A stretch of 33,508 nt of DNA from Gammaproteobacteria bacterium Ga0074134 (GTDB taxonomy: Bacteria > Pseudomonadota > Gammaproteobacteria > Ga0077554 > Ga007554), in contig LNEJ01000052.1 of the NCBI GenBank assembly GCA_001464965.1, positions 1-33,508 of the forward strand, written 5' to 3'. Below are positions 7,185-15,697 of this stretch, one piece after another; the stretch's first letter is position 1, and each line of letters starts with the position of its first letter. Position numbers and translations under genes: made by a program. The notes below the pieces were generated by a model. That model made no database searches, was not told the DNA's origin, and was given only the letters and a program-made list of their open reading frames with translations.

Positions 7185-8141
7185 ATGAAAAAAGTATATT
7201 TGCAGCTGTTAGCGGCTTTGTTGCTGCTATTCAGTACTTCTGCGCCGGCGGCGTTGCGGGTGTTTGCCTGCGAACCGGAGTGGGGGGCGCTGGCTACTGA
7301 GCTTGGCGGCCCGGCGGTGAGCGTTTATACGGCAACGACTGGCTTGCAGGACCCGCACCTCGTCGAGGCCCGGCCCAGCCTCATTGCCCAGATGCGCAAG
7401 GCAGACCTGGTGGTATGCACCGGCGGCGATCTGGAGCAGGGGTGGTTGCCGTTGCTGTTCCAGCAGGGAGGTAACAGCCGGGTGCAGCCTGGCGGATCGG
7501 GTTATTTCGAAGCGGCTGCGTTTGTCACCCTGCTGGAAGTGCCAAGCCGGCTGGATCGGGCGGAGGGTGATGTCCATGCCATGGGTAATCCCCACCTCCA
7601 TCTCGATCCGCGCAATATCGCGCTGGTTGCAGCAGGGTTGGCAAAGCGGCTGGCGCAGGTTGATGGCGCGAATGCGGCACAATACCAGGTGCGTCACGAC
7701 GATTTCGCCAAGCGCTGGACGCAAGCCATACGGCGTTGGGAACAGCAGGGCGCGTCACTCAAGGGTATTCCTATAGTTACGCAGCACAAGAGCTGGAGTT
7801 ATCTTAGCCACTGGCTGGGATTGCGGGAGATCGTGACGCTCGAACCCAAGCCGGGCATACCGCCAAGCAGCGCCTATTTGTCGCAAGTGCTGGCGGAATT
7901 GAAGCAGAAACCGGCGAAAATGGTGATCCGCGCCGCTTACCAGGATCCGCGCCCCGCGCGCTGGCTGGCGGAGAGGGCAGGCATCCCAGCGGTGGAACTG
8001 CCCTTCACCGTGGGCGGTTCAGATCAGGCCAAGGATCTGTTCGGGTTGTTCGACGATACGGTGGCCCGTTTGCTCAAGGCCGTGCAATGTGCAGGGATGG
8101 AGGAGTGCCGCGGGAGGCAGGATGCCGGGGGCGGCCAATGA
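7185..8141 (+). CDS. znuA: Metal ABC transporter substrate-binding protein, ZnuA-like
   Basis: This 318-residue periplasmic protein is of the cluster A-I (zinc/manganese) family. A signal peptide is clear (MKKVYLQLLAALLLLFSTSAPA). Likely metal ligands are His58 in LQDPHLVEARPS, His137 or His139 in GNPHLHLDPRN and His201 in TQHKSWSYL, as in ZnuA/TroA proteins. The His-rich loop of enterobacterial ZnuA is missing. ATG 7185 fits the signal peptide, with GGAA nine bases upstream. Its stop overlaps the permease start (ATGA), showing translational coupling. Zinc is the likeliest cargo from family and neighbours, but manganese cannot be excluded. Confidence 0.85.
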   Translation: MKKVYLQLLAALLLLFSTSAPAALRVFACEPEWGALATELGGPAVSVYTATTGLQDPHLVEARPSLIAQMRKADLVVCTGGDLEQGWLPLLFQQGGNSRVQPGGSGYFEAAAFVTLLEVPSRLDRAEGDVHAMGNPHLHLDPRNIALVAAGLAKRLAQVDGANAAQYQVRHDDFAKRWTQAIRRWEQQGASLKGIPIVTQHKSWSYLSHWLGLREIVTLEPKPGIPPSSAYLSQVLAELKQKPAKMVIRAAYQDPRPARWLAERAGIPAVELPFTVGGSDQAKDLFGLFDDTVARLLKAVQCAGMEECRGRQDAGGGQ

Positions 8142-8944
8142 ATCTGGCGAGCCTGGATTGGAGCATCCTCGGACCGGCGCTACTGGCCGGGCTGCTGGTG
8201 CTTGCCACGCATGTGCCACTGGGCAGCCAGGTGCTGGCGCGCGGCATTGTTTTTATCGATCTTGCCATTGCCCAGCTCGCCGGACTGGGTGTCATCGCAG
8301 CCCACGCCTTGGGCTGGGGCGAGGAGCAAGGCTGGCAGACCCAGGCTGTTGCAGTGGGCGCAGCGTTGCTTGGCGCGCTGTTGCTCACCTGGAGTGAAAG
8401 ACGCTGGCCACAGCTGCAGGAGGCGCTCATCGGCGTATTGTTCGTGCTGGCCGCCAGCGGCGGGATTTTGTTGATCAGCAATGATCCGCATGGCGGTGAA
8501 CACCTCAAGGATCTGCTGGTGGGACAGATTCTATGGGTGACCCTGCCTGATCTCATTCCGGTTATGGTACTGTATGCCGTGGTATTGGCCGCCTGGTTTG
8601 GCCTGCGCCGCCGTCTCGGCGACTTGGGGTTTTATGCCCTGTTCGCTGTTACTGTCACCGCTTCCGTGCAACTGGTTGGCGTGTACCTGGTGTTCGCCAG
8701 CCTGATCATCCCGGCGCTGGCGACGCGCGGCTGTGGCCGCGAATCCTCGCGTCTGGCGCTGGGGTATGGTCTGGGAATCACAGGCTACGCCGTGGGTCTG
8801 GCGCTTTCGGCGCTGTTTGATCTGCCTTCAGGGGCGGTTGTGGTATGGTCACTGGCGGTATTGGGTGCGCTGGCGGCATGGCGGGTTTCGGCTAATCGAA
8901 CACCACCTCAATCCGCCGCAGATAATCGGCCAGTTCAGCCTTAA
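8138..8944 (+). CDS. znuB: Metal ABC transporter permease, ZnuB-like
   Basis: This 268-residue inner-membrane protein has about eight predicted helices, the ABC-3 permease pattern. VPLGSQVLARGIVFIDLAIAQLAGLG is split here as VPLGSQVLARG then IDLAIAQLAGLG (residues about 22-50), typical of ZnuB/MntB. FYALFAVTVTASVQLVGVYL is likewise typical: LVGVYLVFASLIIPA lies near residue 190. The start overlaps the znuA-like stop by ATGA. No ATPase gene lies upstream or downstream in this cluster, although the family needs one (ZnuC). The last 53 bp overlap the convergent Hpt gene. Confidence 0.85.
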   Translation: MNLASLDWSILGPALLAGLLVLATHVPLGSQVLARGIVFIDLAIAQLAGLGVIAAHALGWGEEQGWQTQAVAVGAALLGALLLTWSERRWPQLQEALIGVLFVLAASGGILLISNDPHGGEHLKDLLVGQILWVTLPDLIPVMVLYAVVLAAWFGLRRRLGDLGFYALFAVTVTASVQLVGVYLVFASLIIPALATRGCGRESSRLALGYGLGITGYAVGLALSALFDLPSGAVVVWSLAVLGALAAWRVSANRTPPQSAADNRPVQP

Positions 8945-9197
8945 TCTTGCTGATGGCCGCGCCGTCACTTTGTAGCGCGGCCTGCTCAAATTTGTCGCCG
9001 ATTTCGCTGATGAAGTCGAATCCGTATGCCGTGCCCGTGCCTTTGATGTTGTGGCCGATGGCGCGGATTGGCTCATAATCCCCTCGCTTCAATGCCTCCG
9101 TAATAGTGCCCATATCCCGTTGCCTGTTGGCAAGATAGTTCGCTGCAATATCCTTGAGGGAGGCATTTATATGCACCGTGATTTTGGGATTGTCCAT
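8892..9197 (-). CDS. Histidine phosphotransfer (Hpt) domain protein
   Basis: This 101-residue stand-alone Hpt protein carries the phospho-accepting histidine His49 in AIGHNIKGTGTAYGF, the classic H-x-K-G pattern of four-helix Hpt domains. It would relay phosphate from the receiver of the hybrid kinase encoded 24 bp upstream to a separate response regulator. The two receiver-HD-GYP proteins encoded divergently nearby are obvious candidate acceptors. Its 3' end overlaps the 3' end of the convergent permease gene by 53 bp. Confidence 0.88.
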   Translation of the reverse strand: MDNPKITVHINASLKDIAANYLANRQRDMGTITEALKRGDYEPIRAIGHNIKGTGTAYGFDFISEIGDKFEQAALQSDGAAISKIKAELADYLRRIEVVFD

Positions 9198-9221
9198 GCG
9201 GCTTATCTTGCGTGTTTTAAA

Positions 9222-11588
9222 TCATTTGCGCAATGGCAGCAATATCGCAGTGAGCGCATTTTTCAGTGCTTCACGTTTGATGGGTTTGGTCAGGCAGCCA
9301 TCGAAGCCGGCCTGCAGCAGTTTGTCGCGCATGGCCGCGCTGCCATGCGCGGTGAGCGCCAGAACAGTTTTGGCGTAGCCCCGCTGGCGTAGCAGTTGCA
9401 CGGCTTGCAGGCCATTCATGACCGGCATTTCGATGTCCATCAGCACGATGTCCGGTTGCTCCGCGAGTGCGATGTCCACCGCAGTCTGGCCATTCTCCGC
9501 AAACATGGCGGAGAGCCCCATATTGTCGAAGTAGTTTTTGAACAGGGCGCGGGCGTCTTCGGAATCGTCGGCCAGCAGCACGCGCCCCTGCAGTTTCTCC
9601 GAGGGTTGATGCTGCATCTCACTGGGCAGTTCCGCCTGTGGCGCGGGGATGCGCACATAAAATGTTGAGCCCTTGCCCAGCATGGATTCAACTGATATGG
9701 CGCCCCCCATCAGATGCGCCAGATTGCGGCTGATGGTAAGGCCCAGGCCAGTACCGCCATGTGTGCTGGTCACGGAGGCGTCGGATTGTTGAAATGCCTC
9801 GAAGATTTTTTCCAGGGCCTTTTCAGGGATGCCCGGGCCGGTATCTTCCACCGCGATTTCGAGCCAGGCATTTTTCCAGAGGACCTTGACATGGATGTGA
9901 CCTTGATTCGTGAATTTCAGGGCGTTGCCAATCAGATTGATGAGGATCTGGCGCAGGCGGAAGCCGTCCACCATGAGTCCTGGCGGCAGGCTTTCATCGT
10001 AGAGCGCTTTGATCTCCACTCCTTTGGCGGCGGCCAGCCTCTCCAGCGTATCAGTCACGCTGTCTATCATGCCGCGTATGGCTATCGGGCGAATGTCGAG
10101 GTCCATTTTCCCAGCCTCGATTTTTGCCTGGTCAAGCAGATTGTTGATTAAACGCAGCAGATGTTCGCTGTTTTTGTCGATAGTCTGAATCGCCTTTTTT
10201 GCGTCGGGTGGTAATGATGTGTTTTCACCGAGCAGGCGATTAAATCCCATGATAGCGGCGAGCGGGGTGCGCAGTTCATGGGTTATGTGAGAGAGAAATT
10301 TGCTCTTGAGCGCGTTGGCTTCCTCCGCCGCCATTTTTTCATAAAAAAGTTTTTGCTTTTCATCGTAAAGAACCTTGATGCGTGATAGAACCATCAGCAG
10401 ATAGAGAATAAAGCAGTTTGTTATCGCAAACAGCAATGTGCTTTGCTGCTTGAGCAAGGCCAGTAACGCCAGGCTAAACAGATAGACCGTTGATATCCCC
10501 GCCACCGCCAGCAGGCTCATGGCCGAAGCGGATTGCAGGCGGCGGTGCGCGGCAAGCAAAGGGATGGCGATGCCAATCAACACCAGTGCAATATCCCAGC
10601 CCAATTTATGCGGGCGCCATACTAAATCCCGTGCCAGATTTTGATATGTCAGAGCCACAATCTGCAGGCCTGCCTTCATGCCCTGCGATGTGGCAACGCG
10701 ATCACCCAGAATGGCTGTGCTGCTGCCGATAAAAATGGTTTTCCCCTTAATCTCGGCGAGGGGTATTTCATAGCCAGGCGCGCCGAGCGCGGCAAACACC
10801 AGGCGGTAGAAAGGCATTACCGGGAAGGGTTCGAGATTTTTGGGGTGCTGCAAAATAACCTCGCCGTTCTCCGTAACGGGCCAGGAATGCTGCCCTATTT
10901 GCAAGCGCTGTTCATCGGGCAGATACTTTACGGGTGGATACGGTTGCTGGGCGTATAGCGCCGCCAATGCCGTGTTAGGCAGGTACTTGCCGTAGGCCTC
11001 GTGCAGCAGCGGGACGCGGCGTAGTATGCCGTCCGTATCGGTGGGCAGGTTGATGACGCCGAGTCTCACCGCCGCCGGGGAAGGCTGGGTAAATATCGCT
11101 CTTGGCAGGGTGATGTCATCCCAGTGCTTGACAGGGACAGGGCTGTTGACCGGCCAGGCCAGCGAGGCCAGTTGCGCGTGGTAGGCGGCGTTGCGTTGCG
11201 GTGCAAGCGGCAGCGCCACGCCCGGCAGCAAAACATTGCCGGCGCGCTGAATGGCGCGGGCGAATTGCTCGTCACCCTCGCGCTGTTCGGAAAACAGGAT
11301 GTCATAGACAACTGTTTTGGCGCCGGCATCTTTCAGGTAGCCGGTCACCAGATCATAGATGTCGCGTTTGTAAGGCCACGCGCCAAACTCAGGGGTGAGC
11401 TTGGCCATGGATTCTTCGTTCGCATCAACGATCACGCTATCCGTAAAGTGAAGTTCTTGTGCGATCAGAGGTTGCTGGGTGGTCTCCGCAAACCACAGGT
11501 TCATCTGCTTGTAGGATGCGGTCTGACTGATGAAGGCCGTAAGCAGCAGCGCCGCGCAGACCATAATGATCAGGCGCCGCCATGTCAT
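9222..11588 (-). CDS. CHASE2-domain hybrid sensor histidine kinase
   Basis: The protein has 788 residues. An N-terminal helix (about 5-22) leads to an extracytoplasmic CHASE2 sensor (about 45-325, with GAWPYKRDIYDLV and FIGSSTAILGDRVATSQG). Three membrane helices follow between about 331 and 402. HisKA has phospho-accepting His437 (SHITHELRTPL). HATPase_c shows N555 (NLIGNALKFT), DTGPGIP and GGTGLGLTIS. The C-terminal receiver has acidic DD at 674-675, phospho-accepting Asp718 and Lys768. This is a phosphorelay starter: His437 to Asp718 to the Hpt protein downstream. A FecR/LysM envelope protein is encoded 36 bp upstream in the same direction; CHASE2 and FecR proteins often occur together, suggesting a joint envelope-sensing unit. 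The ligand is unknown. Confidence 0.93.
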   Translation of the reverse strand: MTWRRLIIMVCAALLLTAFISQTASYKQMNLWFAETTQQPLIAQELHFTDSVIVDANEESMAKLTPEFGAWPYKRDIYDLVTGYLKDAGAKTVVYDILFSEQREGDEQFARAIQRAGNVLLPGVALPLAPQRNAAYHAQLASLAWPVNSPVPVKHWDDITLPRAIFTQPSPAAVRLGVINLPTDTDGILRRVPLLHEAYGKYLPNTALAALYAQQPYPPVKYLPDEQRLQIGQHSWPVTENGEVILQHPKNLEPFPVMPFYRLVFAALGAPGYEIPLAEIKGKTIFIGSSTAILGDRVATSQGMKAGLQIVALTYQNLARDLVWRPHKLGWDIALVLIGIAIPLLAAHRRLQSASAMSLLAVAGISTVYLFSLALLALLKQQSTLLFAITNCFILYLLMVLSRIKVLYDEKQKLFYEKMAAEEANALKSKFLSHITHELRTPLAAIMGFNRLLGENTSLPPDAKKAIQTIDKNSEHLLRLINNLLDQAKIEAGKMDLDIRPIAIRGMIDSVTDTLERLAAAKGVEIKALYDESLPPGLMVDGFRLRQILINLIGNALKFTNQGHIHVKVLWKNAWLEIAVEDTGPGIPEKALEKIFEAFQQSDASVTSTHGGTGLGLTISRNLAHLMGGAISVESMLGKGSTFYVRIPAPQAELPSEMQHQPSEKLQGRVLLADDSEDARALFKNYFDNMGLSAMFAENGQTAVDIALAEQPDIVLMDIEMPVMNGLQAVQLLRQRGYAKTVLALTAHGSAAMRDKLLQAGFDGCLTKPIKREALKNALTAILLPLRK

Positions 11589-11624
11589 CGATGGGTATCC
11601 ATTATCGACGTGCCTGCGGCGGTA

Positions 11625-13304
11625 TCAGGGCACAAGCGGAAACAGCAATACAGGGATGATCAGCCACCACGGTATATTGTGCGGCACTTTGATTTGTTGA
11701 GTTGCTCCGAACGGCCCGGCAAAGCCGTCCACGTCTATTGCCTTGACGCGCATGAAATATTCGCCCCCGCCTGGGTTGGCCAAGGTGATGCGCGGTTCGG
11801 TCAGGGTTTGATCAGTGAGAATATCCTTGAAGTCCTTGTCGCGCGCCAACTGGAATTGATATGTTTGCCCAGGCTCTCCTGCGGGCCACTGAAATTCCAT
11901 GTGCTTGCTGTCGATTTTCGGCGGCGGTACCGTTGCAGCGACCGGTATCGGTTTCATGGTGAACGTTTGCACGTCGCTGAACGGCCCTTCGTCTTCGCCC
12001 ACGGCACGGCTGGAAATGCGCCAATAATAGTCGCCAGGTGGCAACGTAGCGGTATGTTGCAGGTCTTTCAGGCTAGTGAGATCCGCAATCGGGCCGGAAA
12101 ATTCAGGGTTGGCTGCAAGCTGGAAATGGTAGGTCTCGGCCTTTTCGGATTTTGTCCATTGAAACTGCGCCTGGTCGCCATAGAGCTTACCCTTGTTCGC
12201 TGGCGCACTGACAAAAGGTGGTTCGGGGCGTGCTTTCAGGGTGAAGGCATGTTCGGCATTCAATCCTTCCAGTCCTTGCGTGCCTATGGCGCGGACCCTC
12301 AGGAAGTAATGGCCGTCGGGCAGGTCGGGCCATTTCGCTTCATTGTTTTTGAAGGTGCCATCCAGCAACAGATTCTGAAAATCCGGATCCGCAAATACCT
12401 GGGCGCGATAGGCGGCCGCGCCGTCCATGGCTGCCCACTTGAAGCGCAACGGAACCCGCTGCAGCAATGTTGTCACGCTCGACAGGTCGGGTGCTTTCTG
12501 CAAGGCTATGGGCGGGGAAGGTGGCTTGCCGGCCTCGGCCAGCGTGCCGAACCCGGCGGGGACGGGCAGCAGTTTACCTTCACCCTGTACCGCCACCTCG
12601 CCATGCAGCACCTCGCTACGTGATACGTTGATATCGGCATCCGCACTCACGCGGAAGTCTGTGCCGCGCACGCCGACGGCAATCACTGGGGTAATGATTT
12701 CATAGCGCGCCGCCGGGCCTCTCAAGGGGGTGACCTGGGTTTCCACCTGGCCGCTCTGCAGCCGTGTGCGTGTGTCCGTCACGCCGGACTTCCCGTATGC
12801 GGCCATCGTTACCAGCGTCAACCGGCTGTTCGCCATCACCAATAGGCGCGAGCCGTCGGCAAAACGTAACGTGAGGTTGCTGTCGCTGCCGGTGTGAATT
12901 TGGTCGCCCGCCTGCAAGGATGTCCCGGCCTCAATAGCTAAAGGTGCGCCGCCCGTTGCGTGTATCACCTCTGCCATCCCCTGCACGCGCACCACCTCGG
13001 CAACGGTTTGCTGGAGTTTCAGCAGTTCTACGGGTATGCGCAACTGTAATCCCGGCGGGAGCCGTCTCGGGTTTTTTACGCTGTTGATCTTTTGCAGCTT
13101 CACCCAATCTCGGGTATGCGCCAAATAGCTGTTCGACACGCCAATCAGCGTGTCACCCTGGCGTACCGTATATATCCAGTCAGCAGCGTCCGCTTGGGCG
13201 TATCCCGCCAGCAGCAAAACCATCCAGATGTAGCGGGATAAGCGCTTGCCTGGACATAGTGGAGAAGGGCTTGAGGTTGGGCGGGTATTCACGGGTAGCA
13301 TCAT
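11625..13304 (-). CDS. LysM-FecR domain envelope protein with Fn3-like repeats
   Basis: The protein has 559 residues. A signal sequence (hydrophobic about 25-40, ending ADA) is followed by a LysM peptidoglycan-binding motif (about 43-92: WIYTVRQGDTLIGVS ... LRIPVELL). A FecR domain follows (about 125-225, with GSRLLVMANSRLTL and TPVIAVGVRGTDFRVS). Next are about three fibronectin-III-like segments, each with a YxFQLA- or YFLRVRA-type strand, and a C-terminal membrane helix (IPWWLIIPVLLFPLVP). It is probably anchored in the envelope facing the periplasm. It is the first gene of the set with the CHASE2 kinase and Hpt genes, so it may give input to the kinase. This is not the TonB-coupled FecR of iron uptake; only the domain is shared. 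Confidence 0.88.
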   Translation of the reverse strand: MMLPVNTRPTSSPSPLCPGKRLSRYIWMVLLLAGYAQADAADWIYTVRQGDTLIGVSNSYLAHTRDWVKLQKINSVKNPRRLPPGLQLRIPVELLKLQQTVAEVVRVQGMAEVIHATGGAPLAIEAGTSLQAGDQIHTGSDSNLTLRFADGSRLLVMANSRLTLVTMAAYGKSGVTDTRTRLQSGQVETQVTPLRGPAARYEIITPVIAVGVRGTDFRVSADADINVSRSEVLHGEVAVQGEGKLLPVPAGFGTLAEAGKPPSPPIALQKAPDLSSVTTLLQRVPLRFKWAAMDGAAAYRAQVFADPDFQNLLLDGTFKNNEAKWPDLPDGHYFLRVRAIGTQGLEGLNAEHAFTLKARPEPPFVSAPANKGKLYGDQAQFQWTKSEKAETYHFQLAANPEFSGPIADLTSLKDLQHTATLPPGDYYWRISSRAVGEDEGPFSDVQTFTMKPIPVAATVPPPKIDSKHMEFQWPAGEPGQTYQFQLARDKDFKDILTDQTLTEPRITLANPGGGEYFMRVKAIDVDGFAGPFGATQQIKVPHNIPWWLIIPVLLFPLVP

Positions 13305-13490
13305 ACGTTATTCTGCTCTATGAAAGGAAATAGCGCCTTGCCCCGAAAAGTGACGGCTTCTATGCCGGGATTGTTCCCGTTGCGAATTTAACAAAACTTA
13401 TCAAACAGTTCTACATTATGGTACTAGAATGTGGATTGTCCCTGGTGAGCGCAGGGTGAGTGTAGCTGGCGGCCACTCGGAGAAGCCTGC

Positions 13491-14534
13491 ATGAAGATAG
13501 TCATTGTTGATGATGACCCGGACCATCTGTCGCTGGTCCATCAGCTGCTCGAAAAACTGGATGAGTGCCAGGTGCTGGATTTTTTGCGTCCTCTCGAAGC
13601 CCTCGATTGGTGTGAGCAGAACGACCCCGATCTGGTGATTGTCGATTATATGATGCCCGAGCTGGATGGCATGGCGTTTATCCGCCGCTTCCGCCGGCTG
13701 AATGGCAAGGCGGATACGCCGGTGGTTATGGTCACCTCGCGCAAGGAGAACCACGTGCGTTACGAGGCGCTGGAGGTGGGCGCGACGGATTTTCTTAATA
13801 AGCCGCTGGATAAAGCCGAGCTTTTTGTGCGCACCAGAAACATGCTGGCCCTGCGCCGCAATCAAAAGCAACTCGCCAATCGCGCCGAATGGCTGGCCGG
13901 GGAGGTTAAAAAGGCGACAGAGGAAATTGTTGCGCGGGAGCGCGAAACCATTCTGCGACTGTCCAAGGCGGCCGAATACCGCGATCCGGAGACGGGCGCG
14001 CATATTCTGCGCATGGCTCATTATGCTCGGCTGATCGCACGGAATGCCGGAATTTCAGAGGATGAGCAGGATCTTATCCAGAAAGCCGCGCCCATGCATG
14101 ATATCGGCAAGGTGGGCGTTCCCGATCATATCCTGCTCAAGCCCGGGCGGCTGGATCCCGACGAGTTGAAGATTATGCGGCAGCACGCGCAGATCGGCTA
14201 TGAGATCCTCAAAGACAGTGATTCCCCTATTTTGCGCGTTGCGGCGCAAATTGCGCTGACGCATCATGAGAGGTACGATGGCCGTGGTTATCCGCATGGG
14301 TTGAAAGGTGAGGATATCCCGATAGTGGGCCGGATCACGGCACTGGCCGATGTCTTTGATGCCTTGCTGTCCAGTCGGCCCTACAAAAAGGCCTGGGAAT
14401 TGGATCGTGTGATTGAAATGGTCAAGGCTGAATCCGGAAAACACTTTGATCCACTGTGTGTGGAAGCGTTATTCAAGGACTGGAATGAGGTGTTGGAAAT
14501 CAGGCGGCGGTTTCGCGATGATTTTTCCATTTGA
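13491..14534 (+). CDS. Response regulator with HD-GYP phosphodiesterase domain (copy 1)
   Basis: This 347-residue cytoplasmic regulator has a receiver domain at about 1-120: acidic DDD at 7-9, phospho-acceptor Asp52, Lys104 in LNKP. A coiled linker spans about 121-160 and an HD-GYP domain about 160-340. The latter shows H171, the HD pair H203-D204 (MHDIGK), HHE at 258-260 and RGYP at 265-268. HD-GYP domains hydrolyse cyclic di-GMP to pGpG or GMP, and all key residues are present, so activity is likely. It is transcribed away from the FecR/CHASE2 kinase/Hpt set, and its close paralogue lies 74 bp downstream. The relay from that kinase is a reasonable inference. Confidence 0.93.
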   Translation: MKIVIVDDDPDHLSLVHQLLEKLDECQVLDFLRPLEALDWCEQNDPDLVIVDYMMPELDGMAFIRRFRRLNGKADTPVVMVTSRKENHVRYEALEVGATDFLNKPLDKAELFVRTRNMLALRRNQKQLANRAEWLAGEVKKATEEIVARERETILRLSKAAEYRDPETGAHILRMAHYARLIARNAGISEDEQDLIQKAAPMHDIGKVGVPDHILLKPGRLDPDELKIMRQHAQIGYEILKDSDSPILRVAAQIALTHHERYDGRGYPHGLKGEDIPIVGRITALADVFDALLSSRPYKKAWELDRVIEMVKAESGKHFDPLCVEALFKDWNEVLEIRRRFRDDFSI

Positions 14535-14608
14535 ATCCGCCACCTAAAAAATGATTGTCATGAGATATGGTCTGCACGAATAAAGTCATGTGAACCATCG
14601 GAGGGGAA

Positions 14609-15655
14609 GTGAATATAGTGATAGTAGATGATGATCAGGATTCAGTATCCCTCCTGTTGCAGATACTGGGATCGCTTGAAGGATGCAGCACTGTCTGTTT
14701 TACGGAACCCCATGAGGGGCTGGAGTGGTGCGCACGCAGTGATCCCGATCTGGTGATTCTTGACTACGCCATGCCGGGGATGGATGGCATCGAGTTTTTG
14801 CGCCGCTTCCGTGCCCTGGAGGGCAAGGCGGGGATCCCTTTGCTGATGGTGACGGTTGTTCACGAAAAGTCGGTGCGCTATCAGGCGCTGGAGATGGGGG
14901 CGACGGATTTCCTCACCAAACCGGTCGATTCCATCGAGCTTATGGCCCGCGTTAAAAACATGCTTGCCTTGCGCCGCAACCATAAACAACTTTCTGATCT
15001 TGCGGGATGGTTGGCTCAGGAGGTGGGCAAGGTTACCGATGAGATCGTGTCGCGGGAACGCGAGATTATTATCCGCCTCTCCAAGGCGGCGGAATACCGC
15101 GACCCGGAAACCGGCGCGCACGTGTTGCGCATGGCCCACTACTCCAAGTTGATTGCAAAAAATCTCGGACTTGCCCGCCAGGATCAGGATGTTCTCCTGG
15201 AAGCGGCGCCGATGCACGATATCGGTAAAGTCGGCATCCCAGATTATATCCTTCTCAAGCCTGGCCCCTTGAATCCGGCGGAAATTACCATCATGCGTCA
15301 GCATGCCCAGATCGGTTATGAAATTCTCAAGGGCAGTGAATCCAGTATCCTCAATGTCGCTGCGCAAATAGCACTGACACACCATGAAAAATACGATGGG
15401 TCGGGTTATCCATCTGGCCTGAAAGGTGATGACATCCCGATTTATGGCCGGATTGTTGCGCTGACGGATGTGTTCGATGCGTTGCTTTCGCAGCGTCCCT
15501 ATAAAGAAGCGTGGGGAGTGGAGCGTGTTGCGGAAACAATCCGCGCCGGGGCGGGAAGCCACTTTGATCCGGCCTGCGTGGATGCATTGTTCAATGACTG
15601 GGAGGCCGTGCAGACGATCATGCAAAATTTTCGAAACGAATCTCCGTTGCATTAA
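14609..15655 (+). CDS. Response regulator with HD-GYP phosphodiesterase domain (copy 2)
   Basis: This 348-residue paralogue of the preceding gene has the same architecture and spacing: Asp52 in VILDYAMPGMDG, LTKP lysine, linker, then GAHVLRMAHYSK, MHDIGKVGIP, LTHHEKYDGSGYP. It starts with GTG behind a strong GGAGGGG ribosome site. The two copies are collinear throughout and clearly arose by tandem duplication, but they have diverged in the receiver and C-terminal tails. They may therefore answer different inputs or form heterodimers. All HD-GYP metal and signature residues are kept, so it should degrade cyclic di-GMP. Confidence 0.93.
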   Translation: MNIVIVDDDQDSVSLLLQILGSLEGCSTVCFTEPHEGLEWCARSDPDLVILDYAMPGMDGIEFLRRFRALEGKAGIPLLMVTVVHEKSVRYQALEMGATDFLTKPVDSIELMARVKNMLALRRNHKQLSDLAGWLAQEVGKVTDEIVSREREIIIRLSKAAEYRDPETGAHVLRMAHYSKLIAKNLGLARQDQDVLLEAAPMHDIGKVGIPDYILLKPGPLNPAEITIMRQHAQIGYEILKGSESSILNVAAQIALTHHEKYDGSGYPSGLKGDDIPIYGRIVALTDVFDALLSQRPYKEAWGVERVAETIRAGAGSHFDPACVDALFNDWEAVQTIMQNFRNESPLH

Positions 15656-15697
15656 CCCGAACTCCATAAGCGCCGCATAGCTGGTAAACTAGCGGCT

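Noticed and set aside
11124-12623. 499-codon plus-strand open frame over the kinase and FecR genes
   Set aside because: It runs antisense across two well-supported genes and their junction and has no domain or start signal.
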